From Lachnospiraceae bacterium (lineage in GTDB: Bacteria > Bacillota_A > Clostridia > Lachnospirales > Lachnospiraceae), in contig JAGOGN010000001.1 of NCBI GenBank assembly GCA_017996675.1, forward strand, positions 1-52,617: DNA of 52,617 nucleotides, given 5' to 3'. Position numbers and translations under genes: made by a program. Positions 36,551 through 46,384 of the stretch are shown here, in pieces. The notes below the pieces were generated by a model, which saw nothing but the letters and a program-made list of their open reading frames with translations, had not been told where the DNA came from and ran no database searches. Every line of letters begins with the position of its first letter. The first letter of the stretch is position 1.

Positions 36551-37270
36551 TCATTTTATCGGTTCTTTTCCTGGTAAACCAGCTTTTCTCGGGTACTTCT
36601 TTGGAGTACTCTTTTCTTTTTTAATAAAGATAAAAGAACGAGAGATGTCTGTATCTGGAAGAGAAAATAATTCCAGTTTTGATTTTGAACCAGCTAAAAT
36701 GTTAACAGCATGACCAGACTGTTTGATTTCATCCTGTACATCTCCAGACTTATAAGAAATAAATTCTCCACCAACTTTTACAAATGGTAAACACAATTCA
36801 GATAAAGTGGTCAGATTTGCAACTGCTCTTGAAACACAAAAATCAAATTGCTCTCTGTACATTGCTTGTTGTCCAAGATCTTCCGCTCTTCCGTGCAAAG
36901 TACTAATCTGTTCTAATCCAAGTTCAAGAATGACTTCATCCAGAAATTTCAAACGTTTGTTTAAGGAATCCATTAAAACTAATTCTATTTTTGGAAATAA
37001 AATTTTTAGTGGAATTCCAGGAAATCCTGCTCCTGTTCCAATATCAATTATTTTTATGTCTTGGCTGAAATCACGAAATTTATGAATAATCAAACTATCC
37101 ATAAAATGCTTTTCAACAACCTCTTCAAAATCAGTAATACTAGTCAAATTCATTACTTTATTTTTCTCAATTAATAATTCGTAAAAACGAAACAATTGTT
37201 CCAATTGACTTTGACTCGCTTCAATATCAAGTAGTCTTAACTTTTCCTGTATATAACTTATTGGATTCAT
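36551..37270 (-). CDS. rsmG: 16S rRNA (guanine-527-N7)-methyltransferase
   Basis: A 239-residue RsmG (GidB) that methylates G527 in 16S rRNA; its loss gives low-level streptomycin resistance in many bacteria. The SAM site is IIDIGTGAGFPGIPLKI near residue 65, with LMDSLNKRLKFLDEV next, and SRAVANLTTLSELCLPFV near 140 as the catalytic region. It ends in a Lys/Pro-rich tail. It follows mnmG by two bases in the standard gid order. Confidence 0.95.
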   Translation of the reverse strand: MNPISYIQEKLRLLDIEASQSQLEQLFRFYELLIEKNKVMNLTSITDFEEVVEKHFMDSLIIHKFRDFSQDIKIIDIGTGAGFPGIPLKILFPKIELVLMDSLNKRLKFLDEVILELGLEQISTLHGRAEDLGQQAMYREQFDFCVSRAVANLTTLSELCLPFVKVGGEFISYKSGDVQDEIKQSGHAVNILAGSKSKLELFSLPDTDISRSFIFIKKEKSTPKKYPRKAGLPGKEPIK

Positions 37271-37272
37271 AC

Positions 37273-39159
37273 TTATTGATCCTTTCTGTAATACTGTTCC
37301 ATATATACCACTAAAACAGTAATATCCGCTGGTGATACACCTGACAACCGTGAAGCATGACCGATGGAAATTGGTTGAAATTTATTTAATTTTTGAACAG
37401 CTTCTATACGTAAACTGCCAACGACACTATAATCAAAATTTTGAGGTAATCTTCTTGCTTCCATTTTTTTGAAGTCCTGTACCTGTTTCATTTGGCGTTG
37501 AATGTATCCATCATATTTAACCTGAATATCAATTTGCTCCTGCACTTCTATAGACAAATCAGGACGGTTCTGATCAATTTCAAATAAAAGTTGGTAAGAC
37601 AATTCTGGCCGTCTAATTAATTCTGCTAAAGAGGTTCCAGTCTTTAAAGGTGTACTTTGATGATTCGTCAAAAATTCTTGTACTGCTGGATTTGCGCCAA
37701 TCGTTACTTTGCTTACACGCTCTACTTCATCCTGAATTAACTGTTCTTTTTTGCATAAAGCATCAAAACGCTCTTTAGAAATAAGACCTACCTCAAACCC
37801 ACGCTTTGTTAATCTTAAATCAGCATTATCCTGTCTTAACAACAATCGATATTCTGCTCTTGAAGTCATCATACGATATGGTTCAAGATTCTCTTTTGTA
37901 ACTAGATCATCAATTAAAACACCCGTATATGCTTCCGAACGATCCAAAATAAATTCATCTTCTCCTTTGATACGTCTTGCTGCATTAATTCCAGCAACTA
38001 GACCCTGACAAGCTGCTTCCTCATAACCTGAACTTCCATTAAATTGGCCACAACTATATAAACCCTTTATATTTTTAAATTCCAGAGTTGGATTTAATTG
38101 GTTAGGATTAATACAATCGTATTCAATGGCATATGCATTTCGTATAATAACAGCATCTTCCAATCCTTTTACGGAACGATACATTTCGTATTGAACATCT
38201 TCAGGCAAAGAGCTGGACATTCCACCAACATACATTTCTGTAGTATAAAGTCCTTCTGGTTCAATAAATACCTGATGTCTCTCTTTATCAGCAAAACGAA
38301 CAACTTTATCCTCAATAGATGGACAGTAACGAGGACCTGTTCCTTCGATCATACCTGAGTAAAGTGGCGAACGATCCAAATTGTTTCTAATAATAGAATG
38401 AGTTTTTTCGTTTGTATAAGTTAACCAGCAGGAAATCTGATCTTTTTGTATCTCTTTCCGATTAGAAGTAAAAGAAAATGGAATAATTTCCTCATCTCCT
38501 AACTGTTCTTCCATCTGATCATAATGGATAGATCTTGAATCTATTCTGGCAGGCGTACCAGTTTTAAATCGATAGAGTTCAATTCCAAGATTTTTTAAAG
38601 ATTCAGAAAGATGATTTGCAGACTGAAGCCCATTTGGACCGGTATATTCAACTACGTCTCCATAAAGACATCTTGACTTTAAATAGGTACCTGTAGCTAA
38701 AATTACTGCCTTAGAATGATAAATTGCTCCAGAATACGTTCTCACACCTGTAACATTACCCTTTTGGGCTAAAATTTCTACCACTTCACCTCTACGAATT
38801 GTTAAATTTTCCGTATGTTCTAATACCTGAGTCATTGCCTGCGTATAAGCGCTCTTATCAGCCTGAGCTCTTAAAGAATGTACAGCAGGACCTTTTGAAC
38901 GATTCAGCATTTTAGACTGAATAAAAGTCTGATCGATGATCTTTCCCATTTCTCCGCCTAAAGCGTCTACTTCTCTTACTAAATGTCCTTTTGAACTTCC
39001 TCCAATATTTGGATTACATGGCATTAATGCAATTCCTTCAATTGTGACTGTAAACATGATTGTACGCATACCAAGTCTGGCGCAAGAAAGAGCAGCCTCG
39101 CATCCAGCATGGCCAGCACCAATTACACATACATCATAATTTTCTTCTAAAAATGGCAT
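37273..39159 (-). CDS. mnmG: tRNA uridine 5-carboxymethylaminomethyl modification enzyme MnmG (GidA)
   Basis: About 628 residues. I use the ATG at 39159 (GAGGT seven bases upstream) rather than the TTG at 39186, which lies inside the mnmE stop. The FAD site is [14 protein letters not shown] at the N-terminus; [20 protein letters not shown] and RPAYAIEYD-like [11 protein letters not shown] are conserved. The C-terminal helical domain ends [14 protein letters not shown]. With MnmE it makes the cmnm5U wobble base in tRNAs for Lys, Glu, Gln, Leu and Arg. Confidence 0.96.
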   Translation of the reverse strand: MPFLEENYDVCVIGAGHAGCEAALSCARLGMRTIMFTVTIEGIALMPCNPNIGGSSKGHLVREVDALGGEMGKIIDQTFIQSKMLNRSKGPAVHSLRAQADKSAYTQAMTQVLEHTENLTIRRGEVVEILAQKGNVTGVRTYSGAIYHSKAVILATGTYLKSRCLYGDVVEYTGPNGLQSANHLSESLKNLGIELYRFKTGTPARIDSRSIHYDQMEEQLGDEEIIPFSFTSNRKEIQKDQISCWLTYTNEKTHSIIRNNLDRSPLYSGMIEGTGPRYCPSIEDKVVRFADKERHQVFIEPEGLYTTEMYVGGMSSSLPEDVQYEMYRSVKGLEDAVIIRNAYAIEYDCINPNQLNPTLEFKNIKGLYSCGQFNGSSGYEEAACQGLVAGINAARRIKGEDEFILDRSEAYTGVLIDDLVTKENLEPYRMMTSRAEYRLLLRQDNADLRLTKRGFEVGLISKERFDALCKKEQLIQDEVERVSKVTIGANPAVQEFLTNHQSTPLKTGTSLAELIRRPELSYQLLFEIDQNRPDLSIEVQEQIDIQVKYDGYIQRQMKQVQDFKKMEARRLPQNFDYSVVGSLRIEAVQKLNKFQPISIGHASRLSGVSPADITVLVVYMEQYYRKDQ

Positions 39160-39170
39160 ACTATCTACCT

Positions 39171-40547
39171 CTATTTTCCTGTACAAAATTTACTAAATAT
39201 TTCTTTAACCAAATCATCACCAACTGAGTCTCCTGTAATTTCGCCAATTGAATTAAAAGCACTCATCAAATCAATTGTAAAAAAGTCTTCTGGCATTTGA
39301 TTTTCAATACTAGTCTTAACCTGCTTTAAGCTGATTAATGCCGCATTTAATGATTCCTTATGACGAATATTCGTAATCATATATTCATCGTCAAGATTTA
39401 GCTCTCCTTGGAAAAAAAGCTCTTTTAACTTCACTTCAAAGTCATCAAATCCAATATAATCTTTTGCAGATAAAGAAATAATAGGATAATCTAAAATCTC
39501 GAATAAAGATCCAAGTTGAATGGTCTGCTCCAAATCAGCTTTATTCACTAAAACAATCACTTTTTTTCCATGGATCATTTGAATAATATCATGATCATTT
39601 TCATCTAAAGGCCTTGAACCATCAATCATATATAAAATCAAATCTGCAGACTCTACATATTCTTTGGATTTTTTAACACCTATTTGTTCGATTACATCCT
39701 CAGTTTTACGTATTCCTGCAGTGTCAATAACGTTTAAAGTTATACCATTAATTTGAATCTGTTCTTCAATACTATCTCTGGTTGTACCAGCAATATCAGT
39801 AACGATAGCCCTCTCCTGTCCTAACAAAACATTTAAAAATGAGGACTTACCAACATTCGGCTTACCAACAATTACTGTTTGAATGCCATCTTTTAATAAT
39901 CTTCCATTCTCACAGGATGCAATTAAAAGTTCCAGTTGTTGAATGAGAGTTTCAATTTTAGGAAAAAGTTCTTCAGGATAATGATCTAATGAAATATGTT
40001 CAGGATCATCCAAAGCAGATTCTATAAAGGCCATTTCGTGCAATATTGATTGCCTAATCGTTTTCATTTGCTTCGATAATTTTCCATTTAATTGCGCAAT
40101 CGATGACTTTCGTGCAAATTCATTTTTTGAATGAATTAAATCCATGACTGATTCTGCCTGAGCAAGGTCTAATCTACCATTTAAAAAGGCTCTCTTTGTA
40201 AACTCACCTGGATCTGCCATCCTTGCACCACAATCTAAAACAAGTTCTAATATTCTTTTTAATAAAAAAATACCTCCATGACAATTAATTTCTACAACAT
40301 TTTCTTTTGTAAAAGTTTTTGGAGCTTTCAGAATCAGAACCATCACTTCGTCAATCACTTCATTGTTATCCACAATATGACCATAATGAACAGTGTGACT
40401 ATCCACTTTTGAAACATTAAACTTGTGAATACCTTTCACAAAAATCTTTTCAATAATAGAAAAAGAATTGTCACCGCTCAAACGTACAATTCCGATTCCT
40501 GCAGGACTTAATCCAGTTGATATAGCTGCTATTGTATCAGTATTCAT
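39171..40547 (-). CDS. mnmE: tRNA modification GTPase MnmE
   Basis: A 458-residue GTPase that works with MnmG on the wobble uridine. The N-terminal formyl-THF-like domain (1-120) starts [23 protein letters not shown]. The G domain has [14 protein letters not shown] near 230, [20 protein letters not shown] and NKAD. The C-terminus is the conserved FCTGK with catalytic cysteine. A terminator hairpin lies before its ribosome site. Confidence 0.96.
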   Translation of the reverse strand: MNTDTIAAISTGLSPAGIGIVRLSGDNSFSIIEKIFVKGIHKFNVSKVDSHTVHYGHIVDNNEVIDEVMVLILKAPKTFTKENVVEINCHGGIFLLKRILELVLDCGARMADPGEFTKRAFLNGRLDLAQAESVMDLIHSKNEFARKSSIAQLNGKLSKQMKTIRQSILHEMAFIESALDDPEHISLDHYPEELFPKIETLIQQLELLIASCENGRLLKDGIQTVIVGKPNVGKSSFLNVLLGQERAIVTDIAGTTRDSIEEQIQINGITLNVIDTAGIRKTEDVIEQIGVKKSKEYVESADLILYMIDGSRPLDENDHDIIQMIHGKKVIVLVNKADLEQTIQLGSLFEILDYPIISLSAKDYIGFDDFEVKLKELFFQGELNLDDEYMITNIRHKESLNAALISLKQVKTSIENQMPEDFFTIDLMSAFNSIGEITGDSVGDDLVKEIFSKFCTGK

Positions 40548-40558
40548 ATTTTTCTCCT

Positions 40559-40588
40559 AAAAAGGGGACTGTATTAGTTACAGTCCCC
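40559..40588 (-). terminator. Terminator after jag, directly before the mnmE ribosome site
   Basis: A perfect 10-base G/C-rich stem (40564-40573 with 40579-40588) is followed on the minus strand by TTTTTAGGAG, so the T run leads straight into the mnmE Shine-Dalgarno. Confidence 0.85.
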
Positions 40589-40602
40589 ACATATGATTCA
40601 CC

Positions 40603-41229
40603 TTATGATCTCTTTAAAGTAACAACAACATGTCTAAAAGGTTCATCACCTTCACTATGAGTAGACACATAACGATCTCCTTGTAGTGCTGAATGAATGA
40701 TTCTTCTTTCATATGGGTTCATTGGTTCTAAAGAAACAGCTCTCTTTGTTCTTTTTACTTTAAATGCAATATTTTTAGCTAAGCCTTCCAGAGTATCTTT
40801 TCTACGTTTACGATAATCTTCTGTATCAACTTTTATCTTTAAATATTCTTCAGAATTCTTATTTACTGCTAAATTTGCAAGATACTGTAACGCATCCAAA
40901 GTCTGACCTCTTTTACCAATCAGAACACCCATTTCATCACCAGTTAATTCAATATCCATGGTGCGACTTTCTTCATCCATTTCAATCTTAACTTCTACAT
41001 GAAGTCCCATCGCTGCAGTAACATCAACCAAAAAATCTCTAGCATCATCTACTGGCGAATATTTCTTTTTGGCACGAATTAAAGCATTCTTACTTCCAAA
41101 TCCCAATAATCCTGAACTACCCTTCTCGATCACTTCAAATTCGATTTGATCACTTGTAGTTCCTAACTGAATTGTTGCTTCTGTTAATGCAGCATCAATA
41201 GTTTTTGCGCTAAACTCTCTAAATTCCAT
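40603..41229 (-). CDS. jag: RNA-binding protein Jag (KhpB/EloR)
   Basis: A 208-residue KH-R3H protein. The Jag N domain starts MEFREFSAKTIDAALTEA with the GSSGLLGFGSKNALI turn near residue 35. A KH domain carries the modified GxxG as GKRGQTLDALQYLANLA near 125, and R3H is near 170-205 with SEGDEPFRHVVVTLKRS. KhpB binds RNA with KhpA and influences cell elongation in relatives. It follows yidC with a 12-base gap, in the usual position. Confidence 0.95.
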   Translation of the reverse strand: MEFREFSAKTIDAALTEATIQLGTTSDQIEFEVIEKGSSGLLGFGSKNALIRAKKKYSPVDDARDFLVDVTAAMGLHVEVKIEMDEESRTMDIELTGDEMGVLIGKRGQTLDALQYLANLAVNKNSEEYLKIKVDTEDYRKRRKDTLEGLAKNIAFKVKRTKRAVSLEPMNPYERRIIHSALQGDRYVSTHSEGDEPFRHVVVTLKRS

Positions 41230-41241
41230 ACTATTCTACCC

Positions 41242-42498
41242 CTATTTATTATTGCGATTATTATAGTCTTTCACTAAATTAGCTTTGTTTGCCATACTTC
41301 CAGAAGGAGCATTTAATTTTGCTTCTTCAGCTTTTTTCAACAATTCATCTCTTTCTTCTACAGAAATAGATTTTGTTTTAATTTTTGCAGCATTAGAAAT
41401 CTGGCTTTGCATATACCCCTGTCTCTTTGCACGTTTCTTATCAGCTTTTTCACGATTTTTTTCAATAATCGCATCCAAATCCATTTTATCAATTCTCTTG
41501 TTAATGACTACCTGTTGAATAGAACGTACAACAGCACCAGCAATCCAGTATAAACCTAAACCGATCGGAAGAGTAAATACCATTACTACAGAAATAATAG
41601 GCATCATCATACTCATCGTATTCATCTGTTTTGCCATTGCATCATTCATAGATGCATTATTCTTATTTGTAGAAAGCTTTAAGTTTAAATACTGTGTTAA
41701 ACCAGAAACAATAGGAATCAACAATGCCATAATCAAAAGACCGTAACTATGATCTGTAAAAGAATTGCGGATTGTAGTATATGGAGAAAGAGCAATATCC
41801 ATTCCTAAAAAATTATTAAAATGTGCTACCGAACTATGTACATCAGAAATAACATTTCCTAAAGAAGAAAACGCTTTTTCTAAAGAATTCCATCCATCCG
41901 ATGTCAATTTATATAAAACATCAACAATTGAATTTGAAATTTGTCCGTCAGTTGCTGTTTTAGAAAAATTAAGTGTAACAGTCTTCATTCCTAAAGTATC
42001 ATGTAATTTTGTGATTTTATCTTGATAATTTCCAGTTCTCATAATTTGTTCAACTAATGGCTGGTAACTGTCTCTTACACTACTTACATATGCAGGAATA
42101 TTATAAATAACACGATATAAAGCAAAGAAAATAGGCATCTGAACTGCTAACTGTAAACAGCTACCCGTCATAGAAACACCATACTTATCGTAAACAGCTT
42201 GCGTTTCTTCCTGAATTTTCATTCTGGACTCATTATCTGTTTTACCTTTGTATTTCTTCTGAATTGCCTGAATTTCAGGGCTCATTTTACTTTGTAGCTT
42301 TGAAAATTTCTGCTGTTTATAAGTCAAAGGTAACATAAACATATAAACTACAAAAGTAAGAATGATAATTGATATACCAATATTCTGTACATCAAAAACT
42401 TTATCCATAAAATTATAAATAAAGTCAATAATCACACCAATAACTTTTGCGATTGGCCCTAAAATAGCACCATCATACTGTGTCAGTAAAATACTCAT
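41242..42498 (-). CDS. yidC: Membrane protein insertase YidC (OxaA)
   Basis: A 418-residue insertase for membrane proteins alone or with SecYEG. Five hydrophobic helices are present; the first is near 10-30 and the pair in SIIILTFVVYMFMLPLTYKQQKFS precedes the charged coiled-coil loop (SKLQSKMSPEIQAIQKKYKG). A soluble insert (about 165-230) between later helices is longer than in Bacillus SpoIIIJ. No lipobox is seen, unlike many Gram-positive copies. The tail is basic. Confidence 0.95.
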   Translation of the reverse strand: MSILLTQYDGAILGPIAKVIGVIIDFIYNFMDKVFDVQNIGISIIILTFVVYMFMLPLTYKQQKFSKLQSKMSPEIQAIQKKYKGKTDNESRMKIQEETQAVYDKYGVSMTGSCLQLAVQMPIFFALYRVIYNIPAYVSSVRDSYQPLVEQIMRTGNYQDKITKLHDTLGMKTVTLNFSKTATDGQISNSIVDVLYKLTSDGWNSLEKAFSSLGNVISDVHSSVAHFNNFLGMDIALSPYTTIRNSFTDHSYGLLIMALLIPIVSGLTQYLNLKLSTNKNNASMNDAMAKQMNTMSMMMPIISVVMVFTLPIGLGLYWIAGAVVRSIQQVVINKRIDKMDLDAIIEKNREKADKKRAKRQGYMQSQISNAAKIKTKSISVEERDELLKKAEEAKLNAPSGSMANKANLVKDYNNRNNK

Positions 42499-42515
42499 TT
42501 CATTTTCCTCCTAAA

Positions 42516-42725
42516 TTAAGGTACCGGATCATAACCGCCACTTGAAAAAGGATTGCATCTTAAAATTCTCCAAATTGCTAATAAAGTACCCTTGATTGCT
42601 CCATGCTTTTCTATTGCCTCAATAGCATAAGTAGAACAAGTTGGAATATAAGGGCATTTTGTTGACTTCATTGGAGAAATGTATTTTTGATAGAATCGAA
42701 TTCCAAATAATAAAAATTTTTTCAC
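42516..42725 (-). CDS. yidD: Membrane protein insertion efficiency factor YidD
   Basis: A 69-residue YidD. It has the amphipathic N-terminus [19 protein letters not shown], the conserved [20 protein letters not shown] with paired cysteines, and the [14 protein letters not shown] end. It assists YidC-dependent insertion. It lies between rnpA and yidC, the universal location. Confidence 0.95.
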   Translation of the reverse strand: MKKFLLFGIRFYQKYISPMKSTKCPYIPTCSTYAIEAIEKHGAIKGTLLAIWRILRCNPFSSGGYDPVP

Positions 42726-42745
42726 TTCATCACTTCTTTCAACGG

Positions 42746-43081
42746 TTATCTCATAATTTTGTGAAGACGTCCCAGATGCAATACAGCACTCTCTATTTCT
42801 TTATAACTAATTTCCTTTGCTGTAACTCTGGCGATGATTACAATGTCTAAACCACTATTAAACATTTCTTCCTGTAATCGATAACTCTCTTTAATTAATC
42901 TTTTTACGCGATGTCTAATAACACTATTTCCTACTTTTTTACTTACCGAAATTCCAAGCCTACTAGTTTCAGTATTATTATCCATTACAAACATTACTAA
43001 ATATTTGTTTGCATAAGAACGACCGTAATCGTATACAAATTGGAATTGACGGTTTTTTTCTAGTGACTCTGTAAATTTCAT
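42746..43081 (-). CDS. rnpA: Ribonuclease P protein component
   Basis: A 111-residue RnpA that binds RNase P RNA and tRNA precursor leaders. The signature [28 protein letters not shown] (split here as [11 protein letters not shown] and [12 protein letters not shown]) is intact, with the N-terminal [15 protein letters not shown]. It follows rpmH by 59 bases, with a hairpin in between. Confidence 0.95.
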   Translation of the reverse strand: MKFTESLEKNRQFQFVYDYGRSYANKYLVMFVMDNNTETSRLGISVSKKVGNSVIRHRVKRLIKESYRLQEEMFNSGLDIVIIARVTAKEISYKEIESAVLHLGRLHKIMR

Positions 43082-43123
43082 TTTTTTTCCTTTTTCTACA
43101 AAAATTAACTAAAATAGAAGAAA

Positions 43124-43141
43124 AGACCACATAATGTGGCC
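43124..43141 (-). other. Weak hairpin between rpmH and rnpA
   Basis: A short imperfect hairpin (gaccacataatgtggcc, about 43125-43141) overlaps the rpmH stop and is followed on the minus strand by TTTTCTTC. It may reduce readthrough or protect the short L34 message. Confidence 0.45.
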
Positions 43142-43275
43142 TAAGCTGATAATTTTTTTCTACCTTTTAATCTTCTTGCTGCCAAAACTTTTCTTCCACC
43201 TGCAGAACTCATTCTTGCTCTAAATCCATGAACCTTAGCTCTAGATCTCTTTTTTGGTTGAAATGTCATCTTCAT
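43141..43275 (-). CDS. rpmH: 50S ribosomal protein L34
   Basis: A 44-residue L34, too short for most gene finders. Translation from the ATG at 43275 gives [18 protein letters not shown] and ends [10 protein letters not shown]. The Arg/Lys richness and [17 protein letters not shown] core are diagnostic. The ribosome site is GAGGAGGTG. It starts the rpmH-rnpA-yidD-yidC-jag transcript facing away from dnaA. Confidence 0.97.
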   Translation of the reverse strand: MKMTFQPKKRSRAKVHGFRARMSSAGGRKVLAARRLKGRKKLSA

Positions 43276-43313
43276 ATCTATACACCTCCTCTACGTTAAA
43301 AAACATCATTTCA

Positions 43314-43341
43314 ATTATAACAAATAATTAGGTAAAGTCAA
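43314..43341 (-). promoter_or_regulatory. Predicted promoter of rpmH
   Basis: On the minus strand, TTGACT (43341-43336), a 16-base spacer and TATAAT (43319-43314). Confidence 0.75.
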
Positions 43342-43360
43342 GTAAAAAGGAGCTTTTTAC
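43342..43360. other. Perfect hairpin next to the rpmH promoter, inside oriC
   Basis: GTAAAAAG-gag-CTTTTTAC, an 8-base stem with a three-base loop, abuts the rpmH -35 and lies 13 bases from the perfect DnaA box. Confidence 0.6.
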
Positions 43361-43681
43361 ATTAATAAAATGTTATCCACATTATCAACTACAAGATGTG
43401 TAAAAGATGCGATGTCCACATCAATATATTGATTATCCACGTATTTTTAAACAAGTTATCCTTACCATTTGATCAAGATATGGAAAAGTTATCCCCAATC
43501 TGTTGATAACCTGTTCATATCTTATGTATATTTTGTGAACAAATTGAAAAGTTCAGTAAATATGCCACTTATAAAAAATTTTATATTCATAAGTTATACA
43601 CAATGCAAGAAAAGCCGTATTTTGCCATTATTCATGTTTTACCCTTATAAGCCTATCTCCTATACGAATACTAAAATAACA

Positions 43682-43710
43682 TTGAAAATTTGGCTATTTT
43701 AGTATATGAT
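43682..43710 (+). promoter_or_regulatory. Predicted promoter of dnaA
   Basis: TTGAAA (43682-43687), a 17-base spacer and TATGAT (43705-43710). AAGGAGG follows at once, but the preferred ribosome site is GGAG nearer 43740. Confidence 0.62.
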
Positions 43711-43749
43711 AAGGAGGTGACAGAAGCAAAAAAAGGATGGAGAATAAAA

Positions 43750-45069
43750 ATGGAAGCGATAATAAGTAAATGGCCTGACATTCTTCAAAAAATCAGAGAA
43801 GAATTAGAACTTACAGATGTAAGTTTTCGTACTTGGTTTGAACCACTTGAAATCGAGGCCGTAGAAAATGATAAATTATATATCTTAGTAAAAGGTGATC
43901 AAATGCACCTAAATTATATTAAGAAAAAGTATTCTCCTATTATTCAAGTAACGATTGCAGAAGTTATAGGTAAAGAATATGAATTGAATTTCATTAATAA
44001 GGAAATAACAGTAAAGGATTCTGCAAATGCGTTGCAAAAAATTAAAACAAATCTAAATCCAAATTATACATTTGAATCATTTGTTGTAGGCAGCAATAAC
44101 CGGTTTGCACATTCTGCTTCATTAGCTGTAGCAGAATCTCCTGGTGAAGCTTACAATCCTCTTTTTTTGTATGGAGGAGTTGGTCTTGGAAAGACTCACT
44201 TAATGCATTCAATTGCACATTACATTCAATTGAATAATCCTTCTCTAAAAGTATTATACGTAACAAGTGAAACTTTTACAAATGAATTAATTGAAGCCAT
44301 TGGAAATAAATCAACAATGAAGTTTCGTAAAAAATACAGAGAGATTGATGTTTTATTAATTGATGACGTACAGTTTATTATAGGAAAAGAAAGTACACAG
44401 GAAGAATTCTTTAATACGTTTAATGAATTACATCTTGCAAATAAACAAATTATTATTTCTTCTGATCGTCCACCAAAAGAAATGGAAACATTAGAAGAAA
44501 GAATTCAATCTAGGTTTGAGTGGGGTATACTTGCTGATATTGGTGCTCCAGATTATGAAACACGTATGGCAATCTTAAAACAGCGTGAAGAGGCAGATGG
44601 TGTTAGCATTGGTGATGAAATATTAAATTATATTGCTAAAAATGTAAAATCTAATATTCGTGAATTAGAAGGGGCCTTAAATAAATTAATTGCTTATTCT
44701 AATTTAGAAAAAACTGAAATTACAATGGAATTAGCCGAGAATCTTCTTCAAAATATTATTTCACCAGATAAACCTAAAGAAATCACACCACAATTAATTA
44801 TAGAAATTGTATCTGATCATTTTCAAATTACAGTTGACCAGATGATTTCAAAGAATAGAAGTAATGAAATTGCAAAACCAAGACAAATTGCGATGTACCT
44901 TTGCAGAAATTTGACAGACTCTCCTTTAGATTATATTGGTGGATTACTTGGTGGACGAGATCATGCAACTATCATTCATGGTGTGGATAAGATTACAAAA
45001 GAGTTAGATGACAACCCGAACACAATTACGGTTATTGAGACCATTAAGAAAAAAATTGTTCCTAACTAG
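43750..45069 (+). CDS. dnaA: Chromosomal replication initiator DnaA
   Basis: A 439-residue initiator. I use the ATG at 43750 (MEAIISKWPDILQKI), with GGAG seven bases upstream. Domain I is residues 1-80; a short linker follows; domain III (AAA+) carries Walker A GGVGLGKTHLMHS near 150, Walker B VLLIDDVQFI near 210, sensor I IISSDRPP; domain IV has the signature GGRDHATIIHGV near 405. The boxes it recognises lie just upstream, so autoregulation is likely. It starts the rightward arm of the chromosome. Confidence 0.97.
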   Translation: MEAIISKWPDILQKIREELELTDVSFRTWFEPLEIEAVENDKLYILVKGDQMHLNYIKKKYSPIIQVTIAEVIGKEYELNFINKEITVKDSANALQKIKTNLNPNYTFESFVVGSNNRFAHSASLAVAESPGEAYNPLFLYGGVGLGKTHLMHSIAHYIQLNNPSLKVLYVTSETFTNELIEAIGNKSTMKFRKKYREIDVLLIDDVQFIIGKESTQEEFFNTFNELHLANKQIIISSDRPPKEMETLEERIQSRFEWGILADIGAPDYETRMAILKQREEADGVSIGDEILNYIAKNVKSNIRELEGALNKLIAYSNLEKTEITMELAENLLQNIISPDKPKEITPQLIIEIVSDHFQITVDQMISKNRSNEIAKPRQIAMYLCRNLTDSPLDYIGGLLGGRDHATIIHGVDKITKELDDNPNTITVIETIKKKIVPN

Positions 45070-45259
45070 GCTTTTATTAACATCTTACTTTTCTTATACC
45101 AACATCTTATTAGAGAAAAATTATCATATTTTATATGGTCTAAGACCACTTTTCAACATATGAACACCTACTACTAAGATGACTACTATTTTTTATTATA
45201 TATATATGCAATACTCAGACAGTAGAAAATCATTGAAAACCTGAAAGGAGTTATTAACA

Positions 45260-46372
45260 ATGAAAATCATTTGCTCAAAATCAAATTTACTTAAAGGAGT
45301 AAACACCGTATCGAAAGCTGTACCTACTAGAACAACAATGGCTATTTTAGAATGTATCTTAATTGATGCATCAAAAGGAGAGATTAAACTTACCGCTAAT
45401 GATATGGAACTTGGGATAGAGACAATTATTGATGGACAGATTGATGAACAAGGAATTATTGCATTAGATGCAAAGATTTTTTCTGAGATTGTTCGTAAGC
45501 TTCCAGATAATGATGTTGTGATAGAAACAGAAAATAATTTTAAAACTACCATTACTTGTGAAAAAGCAAAGTTTAATATTGTTGGTCATTCAGGAGAAGA
45601 TTTTTCTTATCTTCCTGAAATAGAAAAAAATGACTCTGTCATTATTTCACAGTTCACTTTAAAAGAAATTATCAGACAAACGATTTTTTCAATTTCTGAT
45701 AATGACAGTAATAAATTAATGACTGGAGAACTATTTGAAATCAATGGAAGTGAATTAAAAGTGGTTTCTTTAGATGGACATCGTATTTCTATTCGTAAGA
45801 TAGAATTAAAAGACAGCTATGAACCAAAGAAAGTTGTTGTACCAGGAAAGACGTTACAAGAAATTAGTAAAATTATTTCTGGAAATATGGATGAAAATGT
45901 TCAAATATTCTTTTCAACAAATCACATAGTATTTTTATTTGATAAAACAACAGTGGTTTCACGTTTGATTGAAGGTGAATATTTTAAAATTGAACAGATG
46001 CTATCTTCTGACTATGAAACAAAAATTAAAATTAATAAAAGAGAATTATTAGATTGTATTGATCGTGCCACTTTGTTGGTAAAAGAAGGAGATAAGAAAC
46101 CAATCATCATGAATATAGCTGATGATGCTATGGAGTTAAAAATTAATTCTTTTATTGGATCAATGAATGAAGAAATTGATATTACAAAAGAAGGTAAAGA
46201 TATGTTAATTGGATTTAATCCAAAATTCTTTATTGATGCCCTCCGTGTAATTGATGAAGAAGACGTAACTATTTATATGGTAAATCCAAAAGCTCCTTGT
46301 TTTATAAAAGATGAAAAAGAAAATTACATTTATTTAATTCTACCTGTAAATTTCAATACTTCAGCTAATTAG
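45260..46372 (+). CDS. dnaN: DNA polymerase III beta sliding clamp
   Basis: A 370-residue ring subunit that tethers the polymerase to DNA. It begins MKIICSKSNLLKGVNTVSKAV and shows the repeated three-domain pattern; landmark segments are SLDGHRISIRKIELK near 172 and the C-terminal LILPVNFNTSAN, corresponding to the family's usual (M)P(M)R(L) end but reduced here. Ribosome site AAAGGAG. The 190-base gap from dnaA holds only AT-rich sequence and a small hairpin (about 45139-45151). First in a dnaN-yaaA-recF-gyrB-gyrA row. Confidence 0.97.
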   Translation: MKIICSKSNLLKGVNTVSKAVPTRTTMAILECILIDASKGEIKLTANDMELGIETIIDGQIDEQGIIALDAKIFSEIVRKLPDNDVVIETENNFKTTITCEKAKFNIVGHSGEDFSYLPEIEKNDSVIISQFTLKEIIRQTIFSISDNDSNKLMTGELFEINGSELKVVSLDGHRISIRKIELKDSYEPKKVVVPGKTLQEISKIISGNMDENVQIFFSTNHIVFLFDKTTVVSRLIEGEYFKIEQMLSSDYETKIKINKRELLDCIDRATLLVKEGDKKPIIMNIADDAMELKINSFIGSMNEEIDITKEGKDMLIGFNPKFFIDALRVIDEEDVTIYMVNPKAPCFIKDEKENYIYLILPVNFNTSAN

Positions 46373-46384
46373 AAAAGGAGAACT

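Larger units (their letters stand above)
43276..43749. other. Predicted replication origin oriC (rpmH-dnaA intergenic region)
   Basis: This 474-base gene-free stretch contains several DnaA boxes in the rpmH-dnaA space, the known oriC place in Firmicutes. Boxes: TTATCCACA perfect at 43373-43381; one-mismatch forms TTATCCACG at 43433-43441, TTATCCCCA at 43489-43497, TTATACACA at 43594-43602 and minus-strand TTATCAACA at 43509-43501; weaker ones near 43382-43390, 43412-43420 and 43456-43464. A very AT-rich stretch (about 43566-43595) beside the 43594 box could be the unwinding element. The promoters of rpmH and dnaA lie at its two edges. Confidence 0.88.

Noticed and set aside
39160..39186. Upstream TTG start of mnmG overlapping mnmE
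   Set aside because: No ribosome site; GAGGT is within the extension, pointing to the ATG at 39159.
43690..43749. Longer dnaA start (20 extra residues)
   Set aside because: The upstream start lies inside the predicted promoter and homologues begin at the WPDIL helix, with GGAG next to the ATG at 43750.
44042..44266. Antisense frame within dnaA
   Set aside because: No ribosome site and it lies across the dnaA Walker A region; a shadow frame.
45070..45259. Second DnaA-box cluster or gene between dnaA and dnaN
   Set aside because: AT-rich with only a short hairpin; no box with one mismatch or fewer was found.
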